Below are positions 11,201 to 23,840 of a stretch of DNA of 64,000 bases, in pieces. The DNA comes from Ochotona curzoniae (taxonomy: Eukaryota > Chordata > Mammalia > Lagomorpha > Ochotonidae): NCBI RefSeq assembly GCF_017591425.1, contig NW_024466599.1, positions 26,698,001-26,762,000 on the forward strand. The letters are read 5' to 3'. The translations under genes and the position numbers were made by a program. Numbering within the stretch: position 1 is the stretch's first letter; every line of letters begins with the position of its first letter. Below the pieces are notes generated by a model that had not been told where the DNA came from, did no database searches, and saw only the letters and a list, made by a program, of their open reading frames with translations.

Positions 11201-12497
11201 GAATGCAAATCTCTTTGCATATATTTATCACTTAATGTTTGCAATAGCCCCAAAGAGAATTTTTTTTCACATGAGGATCCTAAGTTTCACAATGATGTTT
11301 GAAACAGGAGCAACTACAAATCCTGTAGCATTTCACTATGACAAGTCACCCTCCACGGACCAATCTGCCAAGGACAGATACTGTCAAGCTGTTATCCATT
11401 GACAAGAAGTTGTTCTTCTACCTGGTACTCCAGCATATCACTTCAATTCACCTGTCAGAATCCTCCCCCCATCCTTTGAAGTACAATATAGGAGGAGAGC
11501 TACGTAACCTTTTAAGGTGCTTGGTCAAGAAACCATTAAATACAGAATTAGCACATCGTCATTGCAAAGTGCTTTCTCCATAAAAATAAATGAGATGCTC
11601 ATTTATTTGTCACCACTCCCTTCCCAGTGGGCCTGGATCTGTGATGAAGTGGTGAGTTTACAATAAACAGTTGAAGGTGAGCCCAGAGACTTGTTTAAAC
11701 ATTTGGCTGGAACCCAGAAGGCATCATTCCGTGTCCATTGGGCTTCACCCCCACACAGTTTTCCAGAGAAGGATGAAATTCCTCAGGTCATTTTATAAAC
11801 ATTCTGCTTCTAAATCACATCCCTAATAGAAAGAACAGAAGATGAGGCATCTGCTGTAAGTCATTGCCCCTGTGTGTGCTCTGCACATGGTAATATAACA
11901 TATGGGGTCAGCCCCTGTGTGAAGAGATGGGAGGAAAATGACGGATTCCACATGGCTGAGCTTGGGGAGGATGGAGTAGCCTCCTGAGGAGTGGAGTCTT
12001 GGAAAAAGGCCCGACAAAGAGGAACTGAGGGGTACATGGATGGATTCCCCGGGCTTTGCAAGCCTCCAGGTTAAAGCCAGGGCTATGTGGGCAGCAGTAC
12101 TCAGTGGAGCAAGAAGCAGTGTACCTGGAGGGAGGAGGTAATCAAGTCAAGTCTTGGCTAAAAGACGGATGTAGTCAAGAATCAGCCCACAGTCAAGTAA
12201 GGCACCCTTGCCTCTTTTCTTATGGGGTGAGTGAGACAGTCATGGGCTTTGTTTTCAGCATGTCATATTGGTAGGCTATTAAGCTGCAAAAATATGAGGA
12301 TAATCTAATGAAGCCTCTCACACTGCCCCTTAAAGGTTATCCAAACAGAAAAGAAGCATTCAGTTTTGGATTTGGCACTTGGTTCTTTAGGTAGCTGTTA
12401 AGGAAATGAATTTTGTTCTATCTTTAATCAAATTTGCTGACTGTTTGGAAAAGCCCCAACTCCCCAATATAAATGCTATGACATTTATATTGGATGT
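11201..12497. other. Unassigned non-coding DNA
   Basis: No clear repeat or exon. A vaguely L2/MIR-like stretch near 11.2-11.3 kb was not convincing. Open frames are at most 81 codons. Confidence 0.5.
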
Positions 12498-12560
12498 TCA
12501 AGTGTTCACTCCCTAGATGGCTGCACCAGCCAGCGCTGGGCCAGGCTGAAGCCAGTGATG
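12498..12560 (-). mobile_element. C-type SINE internal fragment
   Basis: About 60 bases match the middle of the antisense SINE: GTTCACTCCCTAGATGGCTG, then CAGCGCTGGGCCAGGCTGAAG. Both ends of the element are lost. Confidence 0.7.
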
Positions 12561-13442
12561 TCAGTTAGCGTAACAAATTTGGAAATTACTGGTAGAGGTG
12601 GTATTTAAAAGCATGGAACCACATAACATAACCTAGAAAGGATTATATATGAAAATGCATCCCCACGACCAGGTTATGGGACCTCCTAGTAGCTAATCCT
12701 TGGGCAATCCAGCAGAAGAGAAACCTAATGAAGCAAAGACACTGTAGGAGTGAGAGGCTACACTTAACTCCTACAGGAAGGAAAGCCAAGAGAAGTGGTC
12801 AACTGGAACTAAGTGAAGCACTTGTTTCAAAAGGAAAGAATTGATAACCATGTCAGACTGAGAACTAACTCTAAACCTGTCTGTGAATTTGGCAAGAGCT
12901 ATTTTAGCAAACTTAACAGAAGCAAAAGCCTGACTTGAAGGTCTGGAGGAAGCGTGACAGAAGAGTAAGTGGCATTTGTAAGTACAGACATCTCTTTGTA
13001 GATGATTTATGATTTTTCTTCAAAGAAATTGGAACTAGAGGTAAATGAGGAGTTAAGAGGGAGGACATCTGGATGGTTGTTGAAAATGATCCTAGTTTCA
13101 TGTGCAAAACTAGAAAAGAGGGAGAGAAAGGACAGAAGTCATGTTTTTGGATCAATGCAAGGGGAAGGGATCCAATGACCCTAGGGAGGGGGTGGCCTCA
13201 GATAAGAGCCCAGTTACTCAGTGTAACCAGAGGGCAAACCAGGTACGGATGTATAGACATGGTTGGTGAGAAGAGACCTGTGAAAGCCCTCTTCTGTGTA
13301 TTTTTATTTTCTCAGTGAGGAAATTTAACAGCTAAACAAGAGAAGAATGGATGAATTGTTGCAAGGCTGAGAAGAGAGATGCCTTATGCTGGATCTCTAA
13401 AGAGAAAGATGTCTAAGAAAATGCTATAGAACCACTGGACAC
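12561..13442. other. Unassigned non-coding DNA
   Basis: Purine-rich in places, with no family recognised and no open frame longer than 81 codons. Confidence 0.5.
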
Positions 13443-13500
13443 CTTGCACACTGCCTGATGTAGAGTCAGGCTCAATAAATCTTTCCAACTGAGTGATGAA
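13443..13500 (+). mobile_element. L2/MIR-type 3' end fragment
   Basis: ACTGCCTGATGTAGAGTCAGG followed by CTCAATAAATCTTTCCAACTG and GAGTGATGAA parallels the common CTGGCACATAGTAGG...CTCAATAAATGTTTGTTGAATGAA 3' end of the L2 LINE and its partner SINEs. Confidence 0.6.
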
Positions 13501-14604
13501 CCAAGAGTCTATTGAAGGAGCCAAGCTGAGGTCTCAATACCCACTGGAACACACGACAGCCTGTCAGGTTTGGATGCATGTTCAACTGTGCATATCTGGC
13601 CATTTTCCTGAAGTTCCACTGAAGGAAACTATAAAAATTGTGATTTAAGCATCTTTCCTGGCAACCCTAAAGAGGACTCCAGCTTTTGCCAAATGATAGA
13701 ATTACAGACTCTCTCCTTGGAAAGCTCCTTTCCCAAATACAGACTTTCACTGTCACAGTTCCTCTCCCAGTGAAGTGCTGTTCTCTTTATTGGGCCTTTT
13801 TGTTCCTTGCAGGTTCTCAAACATCAGTTTCCTGGCATCGATCATTTTAACAATCCCCTCTTCCCATTCTCCTCTTTAAAAAAATTCTTCCCTTACATTT
13901 CCCTTAGGAAAGTTTCATTAATTTCAGATGTTTACAAACTTGCAGTATCTCATAATAAGCCCTTCCCCCATCACCAGAGAAGTATCTAGTCAGAGAAGTA
14001 AAAATACATGAGCCAGAGGCTCAGCATTCTTTTCAACGCATTCATCTACATGAGCCAAGTCTCAAGGGTCTTTGACTGTCTTCTAACTGGATGATTCACC
14101 TGCTTGTGGAATATTTTAGTAATTTTTTGGTAATGGTCTTTGATTTTAAGCCAGAAGCAGCCCCTGGAAGCATATATTTCTAAAATGTTGAAAACTATAA
14201 ACTTTGAACAGAAAATAATTCTCTAAGAACCTAACATGAAGTTCTCTTTTCCCCTTTCATTTCCTTTTAAAAAATACTTCAAATATTTTTATTGAAACTA
14301 ATCTGTGTAATATAAAAAAAAACACCTTTACAATTAGCCTAAGTCTAAGACATAAAATTTTGAAAATCTATGATGTAGGCAGAATGAAGAAGCTATGCTT
14401 CTTTAACAGACTTCTTTAACACATAGATCATTTTCATTTATTTTTTATTATATTAGACAAGAAAACATAAAAACAATAAAATTGAGAAATTGCATATCTT
14501 ATCCCACACCTTTTTTCCCCCTCGAGTATACCCATTAGTATTTCTTTCAGCAATATTCTCTAAAGCATTCTAAGTTTGTAAAAAACAAAATCTATGCATT
14601 ACTT
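13501..14604. other. Unassigned non-coding DNA, AT-rich at 14.15-14.6 kb
   Basis: The last 450 bases are AT-rich with A-runs at 14,321 and T-runs. They may contain decayed LINE tails, but no diagnostic block is visible. Confidence 0.45.
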
Positions 14605-14890
14605 TAAGAGCAGAGTGACAGAGAGACAAGGGGTGAGAGACCGAAAGAGAGCTTCCATCCACTTGCTCACTCCCTAGATGGCTGCCACAGACAACACTGG
14701 GCCAGGCTGAAGCCAGGAGTCAGGAGCATCAGCCAGGTAGCCCCTGTGGGGATATGGACTAAGCACCTGGGTCGTCTTCCACTGATTCCCACAGGCCATT
14801 AGTAGGGAATGGAGCTCTCAAGATATGAACCAGTGCCCTATGGGGTGCTAGCATTGCAGGAGGCAGCTTTATCTACTATGCCAAAATGAT
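14605..14890 (-). mobile_element. C-type SINE, old
   Basis: AGAGTGACAGAGAGACAAGG, TCCATCCACTTGCTCACTCC, GATGGCTGCCACAGACAACAC, CAGGCTGAAGCCAGGAGTCAG, then CCAGTGCCCTATGGGGTGC and a short head. The T-rich tail is almost lost. Confidence 0.85.
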
Positions 14891-16080
14891 GGATTACCAA
14901 CTTGAATTACTTTTAAGATCTTTTCTTAAGCACAGATTAGATATCTCTTTATTCCTACTTATTTGTTTCAACTTATATTTCTCTCTGTTAACTCTGGATA
15001 CCTCTTCAGCTCTCCTAATTTTCTGATTTTTTTCTTTATCTGTTTCTAATCCTTTTTACTTGCTCCTTGAATTTTAAAAATATTCTTTACTTCTAGAAAT
15101 TCTATTTTTCTTGTGCTGTTTTTTCCTGTTGTTGTGATTTGTTTAATATATTCTTAATTGTTTAATCACACCTATTTTAGTCTCTAGCCAATTATTTTAA
15201 TATCTGAAATATTTATACCGCAAATTCTCCCATTAGCTGTATATGCTTATTTTCACTCACATTGGATTTGATAAGCTCATACATTTTACAGTGTTGTAGT
15301 ATAAATTTGTTTTTAATGAAACTTTTTCTGCACGAGTTCCTTTCAGCTTTAATTCCTCTTCAGGTGCCCCATAAACACCAAAGGCTCTGGCTTTGTGGTT
15401 CCTAGACCATTGGATAAAATAGATTTCAACTACTTAGAGTTCTGGGGTCTCCCTTTCTCAGGACACATTCACTCATAGCTTGAGCAGCACCAAGTGAGTT
15501 TTCCTATGACTGACTTCGCCCACCAGCAGATTTATAGTCCAGCTTGTCCATGGGCCTCCTAGAGAGGCCAGGCTTTGGACAGGCAATTTGGCACTTTCTG
15601 TAGGTTCATGATATTGTCTCCATCCCAGCATTACTATTCAAATTCAAGCCAAAAAAAAAAAAAAAAAAGGACCTTACCAACTCATCATCCATCCCCACAG
15701 TGGCTAGAGCATCAACACAGAAATTTGTTTTCCTGGTTTTAATTTTTTGTACACGAGAGCTGTAAAATGCTGTCTGGGTGAGAATAAGAAAGATAGCATG
15801 CCTAGAGATGAAGACATAGATGGTCATCTGTCAGGTGGAAGCATCTGAAATGTTGCTGAGCGATAACAGTGATTGAGTACCTAAGGTGGGAATGAGTGGT
15901 AATTCCAGGCCAAGGAAACTCCTGTGCAAGGCATAGACCTTCTTTGTCAATTCTGCCTTCCCCTGTAAGCAGGATTCTCTCTGCCTTCCTTGGTAGTACA
16001 TTCGCTGGGCGTTTTTTAAATAATGGGTTGACCTTATTCCTAATACAGATCAAATCATATGTGTCTTCCAACATTAAGTT
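14891..16080. other. Unassigned AT-rich DNA with an A18 run
   Basis: 14.9-15.35 kb is strongly T-rich. A pure A-run lies at about 15,651-15,668 with no insertion recognised next to it. No exon is visible. Confidence 0.45.
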
Positions 16081-16211
16081 CCTAGCTGTCTCTCACAAGT
16101 CTCTTTCTCATTGCTTTTGTTCCCATAATCCTGGTTCCTACTTCCATTTCCATGTCTGCCTCTTGCTGGTCTCTAGGCCTTTGCATTGCCTGCCCTTTGG
16201 CCCGTTTTATC
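16081..16211 (+). mobile_element. Possible L2 fragment
   Basis: The pyrimidine-rich run ending TCTAGGCCTTTGCATTGCCTG and CCCTTTGGCCCG resembles the CTCCAGGCCTTTGCACTTGCTGTTCC block of L2 3' regions. It is weak on its own. Confidence 0.35.
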
Positions 16212-17599
16212 TACCGCAGCCAAATTTGTGTTAACAGCTATGAAGACTCCTTGAATTCACATAGGATAGCGTATTCTCCTTGGATTTACTCTTAGGGAGG
16301 CCTTTAATCAAGTACAATGGTATTCAGTACTTGGAAATATTTACAGGCCTCAGATGCTTCTTCAAAAGCAGTATAGAGTGCAACTGACACAAGAGGAGAA
16401 ATAGGAAATTCTATTGGGGATGGTGGGAGCAAATAGGAAAATGATTCCAAGTCTATTCATGGCACTCACCCTCCCAACACCTACGGGAGATACGTGTGCT
16501 GTTGAGGCATGGGGGTAAGATAAGTCCTTGCACAAAATCTAGATAAAGCCAAATGGGCATACTTGAAGAGGCTGAAATTAATATAAGAAATATTTGAATT
16601 TCCCCGTAGTACTTTGCTGGGGGACCTTGGGTTGATCGCTACTTTCTTTTTGAGTGAGGCATGTCCTGGTAGCCTCCTGTTTAGCTTGGCTTCCCCAGAT
16701 TGTAGTGGCTCCCACCTATCTGTTCTTCTCATGAGCCTATGGATTGAGGTTTGTGGCAAGAGAACACAGACCCGTAGAAGACATGCAGATTGGATCCTCC
16801 CATGGATCCACATTGAGCAGACTTATACAGCACACGGGACTCAAACCACCACACTCATGATAATAACGGTCGGCACGGAGAGAACAGAGGGGAAGGATGG
16901 AGTCAGTGGCTGGGTGTAAAGGCCACCAGCACCAGAGCGAGGCCATGTGAAAGGCCTTCTGTCCTCTTTCCACTGGATTGTTCTTCTCATCTTGGCATTA
17001 CTTATTTCTTCTCTGAAGTTTCTGATGGTCTTACCTGGCCTGGCAAAACCTTATTTCCTTGCCTCATAAGGACAAAGGTGTCATATAAAGCTGTCTTCCC
17101 CTTTTGGCAATAGCAAAGTTCCTAGTTAGACACCACTGTCACTGGAGGGCATTAGGATTCGCAGGAAATGAACTGAAATAGTAGTAAGTATTTTGCACTA
17201 CAAACCCAATCTAGTTCCAAAGGATGGAGTAGGCCTCAGAATTTCCCAATAATTTATAGGCGGAATGCTTTAAAACACATGAGAAACAGCTTTAGATTGC
17301 ACCTAGATTCAAGCTTTCTTTACTCTGTGTATCTTGTTCTCTTCGGCTGCCCTGGTTTAGTAAGAGGCAGCCTCTTAGAGTTTAAAAATACTGGAAGAAG
17401 AATTTGCAAAAAATCTGTGTGCATTGTTCAGATGTAGATAATAGAGAAGTGGGTATCCTGAGTGGAGATATTTTACATTTCTCCCTACTCCCAGCAGGTG
17501 GGTTCATAGTAACCCCTGTAAGGGGGTGATAGGAACTGGTATCATTTAATTGGAAAAATAAAAGCAATCAATGTTTATGTTTCTTGACACGGCATTCCT
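16212..17599. other. Unassigned non-coding DNA
   Basis: Overlapping frames of 101-110 codons on both strands at 16.48-16.92 kb have no recognisable domain, and the two strands are equally open, which argues against coding. No repeats are recognised. Confidence 0.5.
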
Positions 17600-17690
17600 A
17601 AACCAGCCTGTTACACTCTCTACAACCCTGACCAAACATCTTAACTTCTTGAACTATTTTCCTCCTCTGAAAATGAGGTGACCCTCTTTT
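17600..17690 (+). mobile_element. MIR fragment
   Basis: CAACCCTGACCAAACATCTT, AACTTCTTGAACTATTTTCC and TCCTCTGAAAATGAGGTGA follow the MIR order of GTGACC...AAGT...ACTTAACCTCT...TCATCTGTAAAATGAG. Confidence 0.55.
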
Positions 17691-19126
17691 GGGGTTACCC
17701 ATATTTGGGGTTAAGAAACCTCCTACACAAAGTCCTTAAATGTTAGTTATCTGACACTGAAATGCAAGTAGAAATCTAGGTTGGCCAGGGAAGTAGCAAA
17801 TTATCTAATTCACCCTTTCCGTGAACTCTCAGTAGGCCGTCAGTCTCAACTGTGGGTCTCGGCTTAAATGCCGCTTTCCAGGGGAGGTGTGTGCTAGCCA
17901 TCTTATTCCGAGTAGGTGGTGCCTGTGTTATTCTTCAGCACATTTCCTGCTATTTCCTTCACAATCGTAATCAGGGCATGAACTTATTTAATTGACTCAT
18001 TTGTTGGGTTTTCTTTATCTCTGTCCTGCCCACACTTCTCTCCCTGAGGCCAGACCCCTCTCTGCTCCTGTTCCCTTGTCATCCAGTGTCCTTCAATCTC
18101 TGTCTGTTCCATTTGTGGAATTTCATTCCTTAAGGTTCTGGGCCACAAATGTGAAAAGCTCGTTTCCTCTATTTAAGGAATCTGAGATAAATTATCTTCT
18201 TAGTTTGGCCCTTCCTGTTGCTGTTTGCTTGCTTTGGCAAGTGAAGTATATTTTACCATTAAAAAAAAAAACCCACTTACAGAAATGGTGAGTTTCATTA
18301 CCTGATACTCTGTGAGTAATTACTGGGTGGAGCTGTCCACACAAGGCAATTTTCTACTTTCTCCATGAGATAAAACCCCCAAAATTGTGTTACTATAGCA
18401 GCATTTTTCCTTACTGAGACAAAAGCAAAAGTAACCCAGGAATTAACATCTACCATTCCCCTTCATCACTTGTCCTCCCCGATATCAGTATGAGTGTGCT
18501 GGGAGATGCATTAAAAGGCAGGGTAGTGACACATTTAACACCTAAATATGGAAAGGGATTTGCATATACATAAACTATAATCTAGCAGCAACTACTGAAC
18601 TTAGAAAAAAAAGGAACAAAGAAATTACTTTTAAATATTACGATGGGTGGTCACCTCAACAGCATCAGGATAGAGCTGTGCACTCATCTGGGAAATTTTC
18701 CCATTAACCTTGTCCCAGAAGAATGAATGAATTCCCCTGGAAGGTTCTCTGATGCCAATCTTCTGATACAAATTCACAGTCAGTTCATGTCCACTTGCTG
18801 CCAATAGTTAGAATTCACATGCGCAACTCTGGTTTTCCACAATTAAATACCACTTGCAGAAAACCACATGGCCAACTTTCCTGACAGTCAAGGTGAGGGA
18901 ATGGTATGAGTTCTTTATAGAAGCTACGGAGTGCTCAGATAGACTACTCAGTGCTGTGTAGGCTCCCAGGAGTGTCCAGCTGGTCCCAGTGAAAGTAGAA
19001 GGTCACCCAATAAATGAAGTAATTTCTTAAAACATCAGTCCCTTTAAGAAGCATTTACAAGACATGCCCCAAGGGAGGAATTGTGGAAGCATTGACTTAA
19101 AGGGACCAAAATAGAAACTGCTTCTG
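17691..19126. other. Unassigned non-coding DNA
   Basis: A C/T-rich run near 18.0-18.12 kb weakly resembles an L2 3' region. An A12 run lies near 18,259. No exon is recognised in the 99-codon frame at 17992-18291. Confidence 0.45.
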
Positions 19127-19140
19127 AAAAGCAGACCTTT

Positions 19141-20372
19141 ACATGAGAACCAGGGGAGAGGAGGCAAAGCTGATAGGGGAATGTGGGCACCCCTACTGGA
19201 CAACCACTCTCACTGGAGAGCATGAGTTGGGATGGGGGTAGACCAGATCATGCAGGGTTACAGCACCTGTGGGTCTCATGTGAGCTAGATTAAGGAAGGT
19301 TCAGATTGGGCAGACTATTCCAACTAGTGCAAACAAAAATTAGAGTGGGTGAGGGTTGGTTGGGCTTTGTCGTAGCATCAGATAGCAGAGGCTGGCACTG
19401 GGACCTAATTCTGTCAAGTTAAATGCCAGAAGCACCCGAAGAGTGCATAACTTGGGAGTGCGAATGACCTAGTAGGGAGATAGTGGGCACCTCCCTGGTA
19501 GGTTACCACTCCCACTGGAGAGCACGAAAATCAGGACAGGGGCAGGGGTGGTTAGACAGGAAGGCACCTGCCAGTATGTGTGTGGGCTGGATAGTAGGTT
19601 GGTTGGGATGGAACTAGGCTTCAATGCCCATTGACAAGTATGAGAGCTAAATGGGATGTGGAACAGACTGAACAAGCCTGCTGTACATACTGGCATTCAT
19701 GGGAACCAGGGTAGGGAGCAGGCCTGGTGGGGGTTATGGGGAGTCACCCCAACGAGGCTGCAGCTCCCACTGGTTTGCCCAAGGGCCAAGTGTGTGATGG
19801 GCAGAATCAGGCTTGACTGCAATACCCATTGGTTTGTGTGGAAGACAGGTCTGGAAATAGAAGTGACCCCGCAAATGCAACTACCAGCATATGCATAAAC
19901 TGATTGAGGCAATAGACTGTGCCAGACCCTGTACTGGCAAACTCACACAAGAATCAGGTTTGGGATCACCTCAGATGAAATTTCTTTGGAGATCCCTCCA
20001 ACCGAACTGCTGATCTCAGAACCCCAACCATGAAGAGACTATGTCAACCAGTGGATTCTGAATAGGTTTCATAGCGATTGGAATGGCGAGATTGGCAGCA
20101 ATTCAGAACTGCTGAAGTATCAAAACTGCTTGAGCTGAACCCTTGGAGCATGCCTCACATTGGGTACCTGGGATGGGTGGGAAGCTGGGTAGGGCTTTTC
20201 CCTTTGTTTCTCCCCTGAACCCAGATAAGGGAAAAATTGATGATATTAGTGTGGGAACATGATATTACCCACTTTCCTGTAGCCCTTGACCTTTTGTACC
20301 CTAATCAACTAAGATTATTTTAAAAATTATTAGGAAAAAAATTTTAAATGTAATGCACGGAATTAAAAAAAA
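19141..20372 (+). mobile_element. Lagomorph L1-type 3' UTR insertion, 5'-truncated
   Basis: A 1.2-kb insertion has a perfect 14-bp target-site duplication, AAAAGCAGACCTTT, at 19127-19140 and 20373-20386, and an A-rich 3' end (20364-20376 overlaps the duplication). The first 750 bases are degenerate tandem units of roughly 57 bp, each with a CTCCCACTGG...-like block. The 3' end contains TTGACCTTTTGTACCCTAATCAACT, as two adjacent blocks, shared with the antisense copy at 38171-38881. There is no ORF1 or ORF2 sequence, so it is a dead copy. Assignment to L1 rather than another LINE is inferred from the tail, the duplication and the lagomorph context. Confidence 0.8.
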
Positions 20373-20429
20373 AAAAGCAGACCTTTGCTGCCCCAAGTAC
20401 CAACAGTACCACACTCCTGATGAAGAACC

Positions 20430-20515
20430 TCAAACCCACTCAGACCTTCTGACTCAGAATCTGCATGGAAACCTGAGCTCAGGAGAACCACGAGCATCCT
20501 GAAGGATGAGAAACA
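20430..20515 (+). mobile_element. MER5-like hAT DNA transposon fragment
   Basis: CTTCTGACTCAGAATCTGCAT, then GAGCTCAGGAGAACC and GGATGAGAAACAC, resemble the MER5 blocks CTGAATCAGAATCTGCAT, CCCAGGTGAT and TGAGAAGCACTG. Short and diverged. Confidence 0.5.
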
Positions 20516-20552
20516 CTCATGGATTTTCTCAATCCTCAAAATAAAAAATACG

Positions 20553-20670
20553 TTTGGAGAGTGTAAGCTCATGGAGGACACGTGATGAAGACTTGTTCAT
20601 TTTTTAATCACCAGTGCTTGCAGAAAAAAAAAAAAATAAGTCTATGACATATTTGTTGATTAAATGAGTA
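20553..20670 (+). mobile_element. L2 LINE 3' end
   Basis: AGAGTGTAAGCTCATGGAGG, ACTTGTTCATTTTTTAATC, ACCAGTGCTTGCAG and CATATTTGTTGATTAAATGAG match the L2 3' terminal order TGTAAGCTCCATGAGG...GTTCA...CCCAGTGCCTGG...AATATTTGTTGAATGA, with an A13 insertion near 20,624. Confidence 0.7.
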
Positions 20671-20789
20671 GAGAAAATGAGGGTTTAAAGTGCTTTCTGG
20701 TAGACACCATCCTGCCACACAGATGGCTCTTTATTCACTCATCCCAGCTACCACTTCCTACTTACCATGTCAAGGACACAGGATGCTGA

Positions 20790-20895
20790 AAACCTAGATT
20801 TTGACGTCTGGCTCTATCCCTTTCACTATCGGATGAGTCACCCTTGTTCTATACCTAGGTTTCCCCAGTTGGATATAGATATAACAGCAGCAACA
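20790..20895 (+). mobile_element. MIR fragment
   Basis: TTTTGACGTCTGGCTCTATCC, GATGAGTCACCCTTGTTCTA and CTAGGTTTCCCCAGTTGGATA follow the MIR core. Confidence 0.6.
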
Positions 20896-21621
20896 GTTAC
20901 TACCGCAAAGCAGTAGATCATTGCAGAGCTCTGGAGGCCTGTGTGGGATCCTGTGGCCATCCTGGGTCACACTACACCCCAGTCGTGCACTCAGGCCACC
21001 CCTCTTTCACACCTTTCAGCAAGTGTTGATTATAGAAAACAAACAAACAAAAAACCCAATCCTCAAACACCCTGCATGCTAAACTCCAGCTAGGAGTTTG
21101 CAACAGTTGAGAACTGATCCAGGACACCCACTGGAGGATGCCTGGTCATCCTTGGAGCAGCAAAGAGATTTTGTGTGAATTTATTGAACAGCTTCTGGAT
21201 TGAGGAAAATCAGAAGCTGATTTTCTCTCAGACATTTATTGTAGGATTGGGAAGTGTATACAGTTTCATTAACTTATAGCTAATTAAATGTATACAAGAT
21301 TTTCCTTCTACTACAATCCAAGCAATATTCAGTATCTTGTCATTCTAATATTGCTTAGTATTTTGAGGTTACTGTTGTTGTTATGTTTTATATCCCACTG
21401 GTGAAAACAAGGCACAGAGCACTTACAGTCTTCCCAGGGCTGGAAGATTCAGAAGCTATGACTCATTCCTGCGCTACTAGTTATCCTGCATCAAATGACA
21501 TGGTAGTTATCAGGTGGTGGTGATGCAAGTTAGGTTACTTTCTTAGACTCCCATGGAAAAGACTTCACGCAAAACTTGCTATGAACACGTGATCACAAGA
21601 GTCACTCTGCATATTCAGCTT
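20896..21621. other. Unassigned non-coding DNA
   Basis: Contains a short AAACAAACAAACAAAAAACCC stretch near 21,040. No exon or named repeat is recognised. Confidence 0.5.
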
Positions 21622-21956
21622 TTTAAAAAAATATATGTTTTTTATTTGAAAGGCAGATTTACAGAGAAAGGAAAGACAGAGAATGAGAGATCTTCCACCT
21701 ACTGCTTTATTCCCCAAATGGCCATAATGGCTAGTACTAAGCTAATCTGAAATCAGGAGCCAGGAGCTCCTTCCAGGTCTTCCATGTAGGCACAGGGACC
21801 CAAGAACTTGGACATCCTTCTCTGCTTTTCCAGGCTGTAAGTAGGGAGCTATAGAGCTGGATCAAAAGTGGAGCAGCCAGGTCATGAACTGGTGCCCATA
21901 TAGGATGCCGATGCCACAATCAGAGGATTAACTTGCTATGCCACTGTACCGACAGT
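21622..21956 (-). mobile_element. C-type SINE, moderately old
   Basis: Inverted tail TTTTTATTTGAAAGGCAGATT, GAGAGATCTTCCACCTACTG, CAGGAGCCAGGAGCTCCTTCC, the GAGCTGGATCAAAAGTGGAGC block and GGTGCCCATATAGGATGCC core, then head. No clean target duplication. Confidence 0.9.
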
Positions 21957-23739
21957 CAACGTTTTGGTAAGCTGTTTCTTCTCTGTGCAAAAGGTCATAG
22001 GGACAATTTAGTGGGATTTACCTAGACCATAAGTTGGTTGCCTAAGAATTTTGCAGTGTGAGCAAAGCTCAGTCAACATCCAAGCCTCGAAATGACCTCC
22101 ACGGAGGATGCTAGGTGCCTCCCCTTGCAGTTCCTCACCATTTGGCCAAGGCAAGACATGGAATTCATGTCCCACAAATTCTGCTCAGTGAACAACTGAG
22201 TGGCAGTAAATAGGTGATTACTATCTGCTTTAGAGCCCACTAAACCAGTGAATTCAAAGAGCTAAAAGAATCACATGCAACCAAGGCACAGACTGAGGCT
22301 CTCCACACACAAATCCCAAGTGTCTGAGCTCTCCTGACTGCATGACCTGTGACACTCTGATCCACGTCACCTTCTTGCTCTCAACACCCCTCCAACTGTG
22401 ACATTCTGAATACACAGTTCAGCACTAGGTCAATGCCTTATCTCACTTAGGCCACAAGCAAGACATAAAACATGAGGCTGGGGCAATGCCTCAGGACCTC
22501 AAAGAACAACCACCAAGTATTGCCAGGTCTGCTGGCTTGCTATGGGCCATAGAACTCTGGCCTGTCTGCAGCTTGTGTGCCAGGTGGAAGCAGCCAGATG
22601 TTGCCCTCCAGGATTTTAGCCAGATTTCCTTGGCCAGAATAGTACATATATTGTAAGGTGCTCCTAGATTGGCTGCTCACAGACAGGAGCCAGTAAGGGA
22701 GCCCAAGGCTGGCACTGGAAGCCACACACCAAGTAGAGAGGCTCATGGAGTCAGTGTGTATCTTGGATCCTAAGGCTGATGTGTCATCTGTCACCCAGCT
22801 CTTTATTATGTAAACAGATGATCTCTGGCTAAGTCTTGTGGGTGAACAGACGATCTGTAAAAGGAAGGAAGGAAATGTTGGTTTGCAGCCAGTTCAGCAG
22901 AGCTTAAGGCCAGAAAAGCTACCTCCTGTCTCTACCCAGGCATTTGAGCTCTTACCTGCCACATCCAGCATGTGCCATTCCTGATGTCCAGTCCAGTGTC
23001 AGGGTGTGGGGATAGCAGCCTATCTGAGGATAGAAGACACAGTGTGGAAATCAGTAGGCTTGAGCCCAAGGGCAGGCAGATGACTAACCCAAGAGGAATA
23101 AGAGGGTTTCCTCCTTCAATGTTGAATCAGGAAAATAGGTCTGCTGGGAAAAAAAAAAAACCCTACAAATTCAATATGTCTTGGCCAAGGTGCCAATGCC
23201 AGGAAGTGCCAGATCTGTCAACATGCCTTGACAATGACCTTGGCTGTGAGGATCAGAGAGCAGACTTCTCAGACAGGGCAAGAACAGTGCTGCCATCATG
23301 GCAATGTTGAGTCTGTGAAATTTAAGCTCATTTCCTGAGATAAGAATAACTTTTATTAAGGCATCCTGGAAATGAGGAACAAGTGACAACTGCTTCCCCA
23401 CCTGTTGACCCACGGGGTTGTGAGCCAAAACCTAGCAACTTACAAAGAGGAGGTAGGGTAACAGTGGAGCAAACTTGTCTGCTCTCTGTGTCACCACGGA
23501 TCTTCTCTCGTCCTCCAAGTTGGGTCTAAATGCTCAGTTTCCTCTGAGCCCAGGGGGAGTCTGAGGACATCTGACTGTGACCCCAGCAATGAGGGTAATG
23601 ACCTGGCTGGAGTTCATCTGGGGAGCAGCAGGAGGCAAGCACAATGGAGTCAGAATGCCAATGGCAACTACCAGGAGCCGCCTTCTCTCACCTGTATCCT
23701 CCGAACATGTCTCTGATCAGGTCTGCTTGCCACTAGTTC
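21957..23739. other. Unassigned non-coding DNA
   Basis: The longest frame is 112 codons (22972-23310) and has no domain. An A12 run lies at 23,149. A GGAAGGAAGGAAA run lies near 22,862. No exon or repeat is recognised. Confidence 0.5.
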
Positions 23740-23840
23740 TGCCCTTCTATCCAGTCTCCATTCTGCAGAGCACCTTCAGGCACACATCCAATTAGGTTAC
23801 TGCTCCGCTTGGAACCTGCAGTCATCTCCAATGCCATCAT
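23740..23840 (+). mobile_element. L2 fragment
   Basis: TTCTATCCAGTCTCCATTCTG, AATTAGGTTACTGCTCCGCTT and the following CTGCAGTCATCTCCAATG parallel the L2 blocks TCCAATCCATTCTCCACACTG, GATCATGTCACTCCCCTGCTT and CAATGGCTCCCC. Confidence 0.5.

Noticed and set aside
11205..11300. MIR/L2-like stretch
   Set aside because: Only two short words agree and neither is in the expected spacing.
22290..22420. L2-like pyrimidine-rich blocks
   Set aside because: Too short and not colinear with the L2 order.
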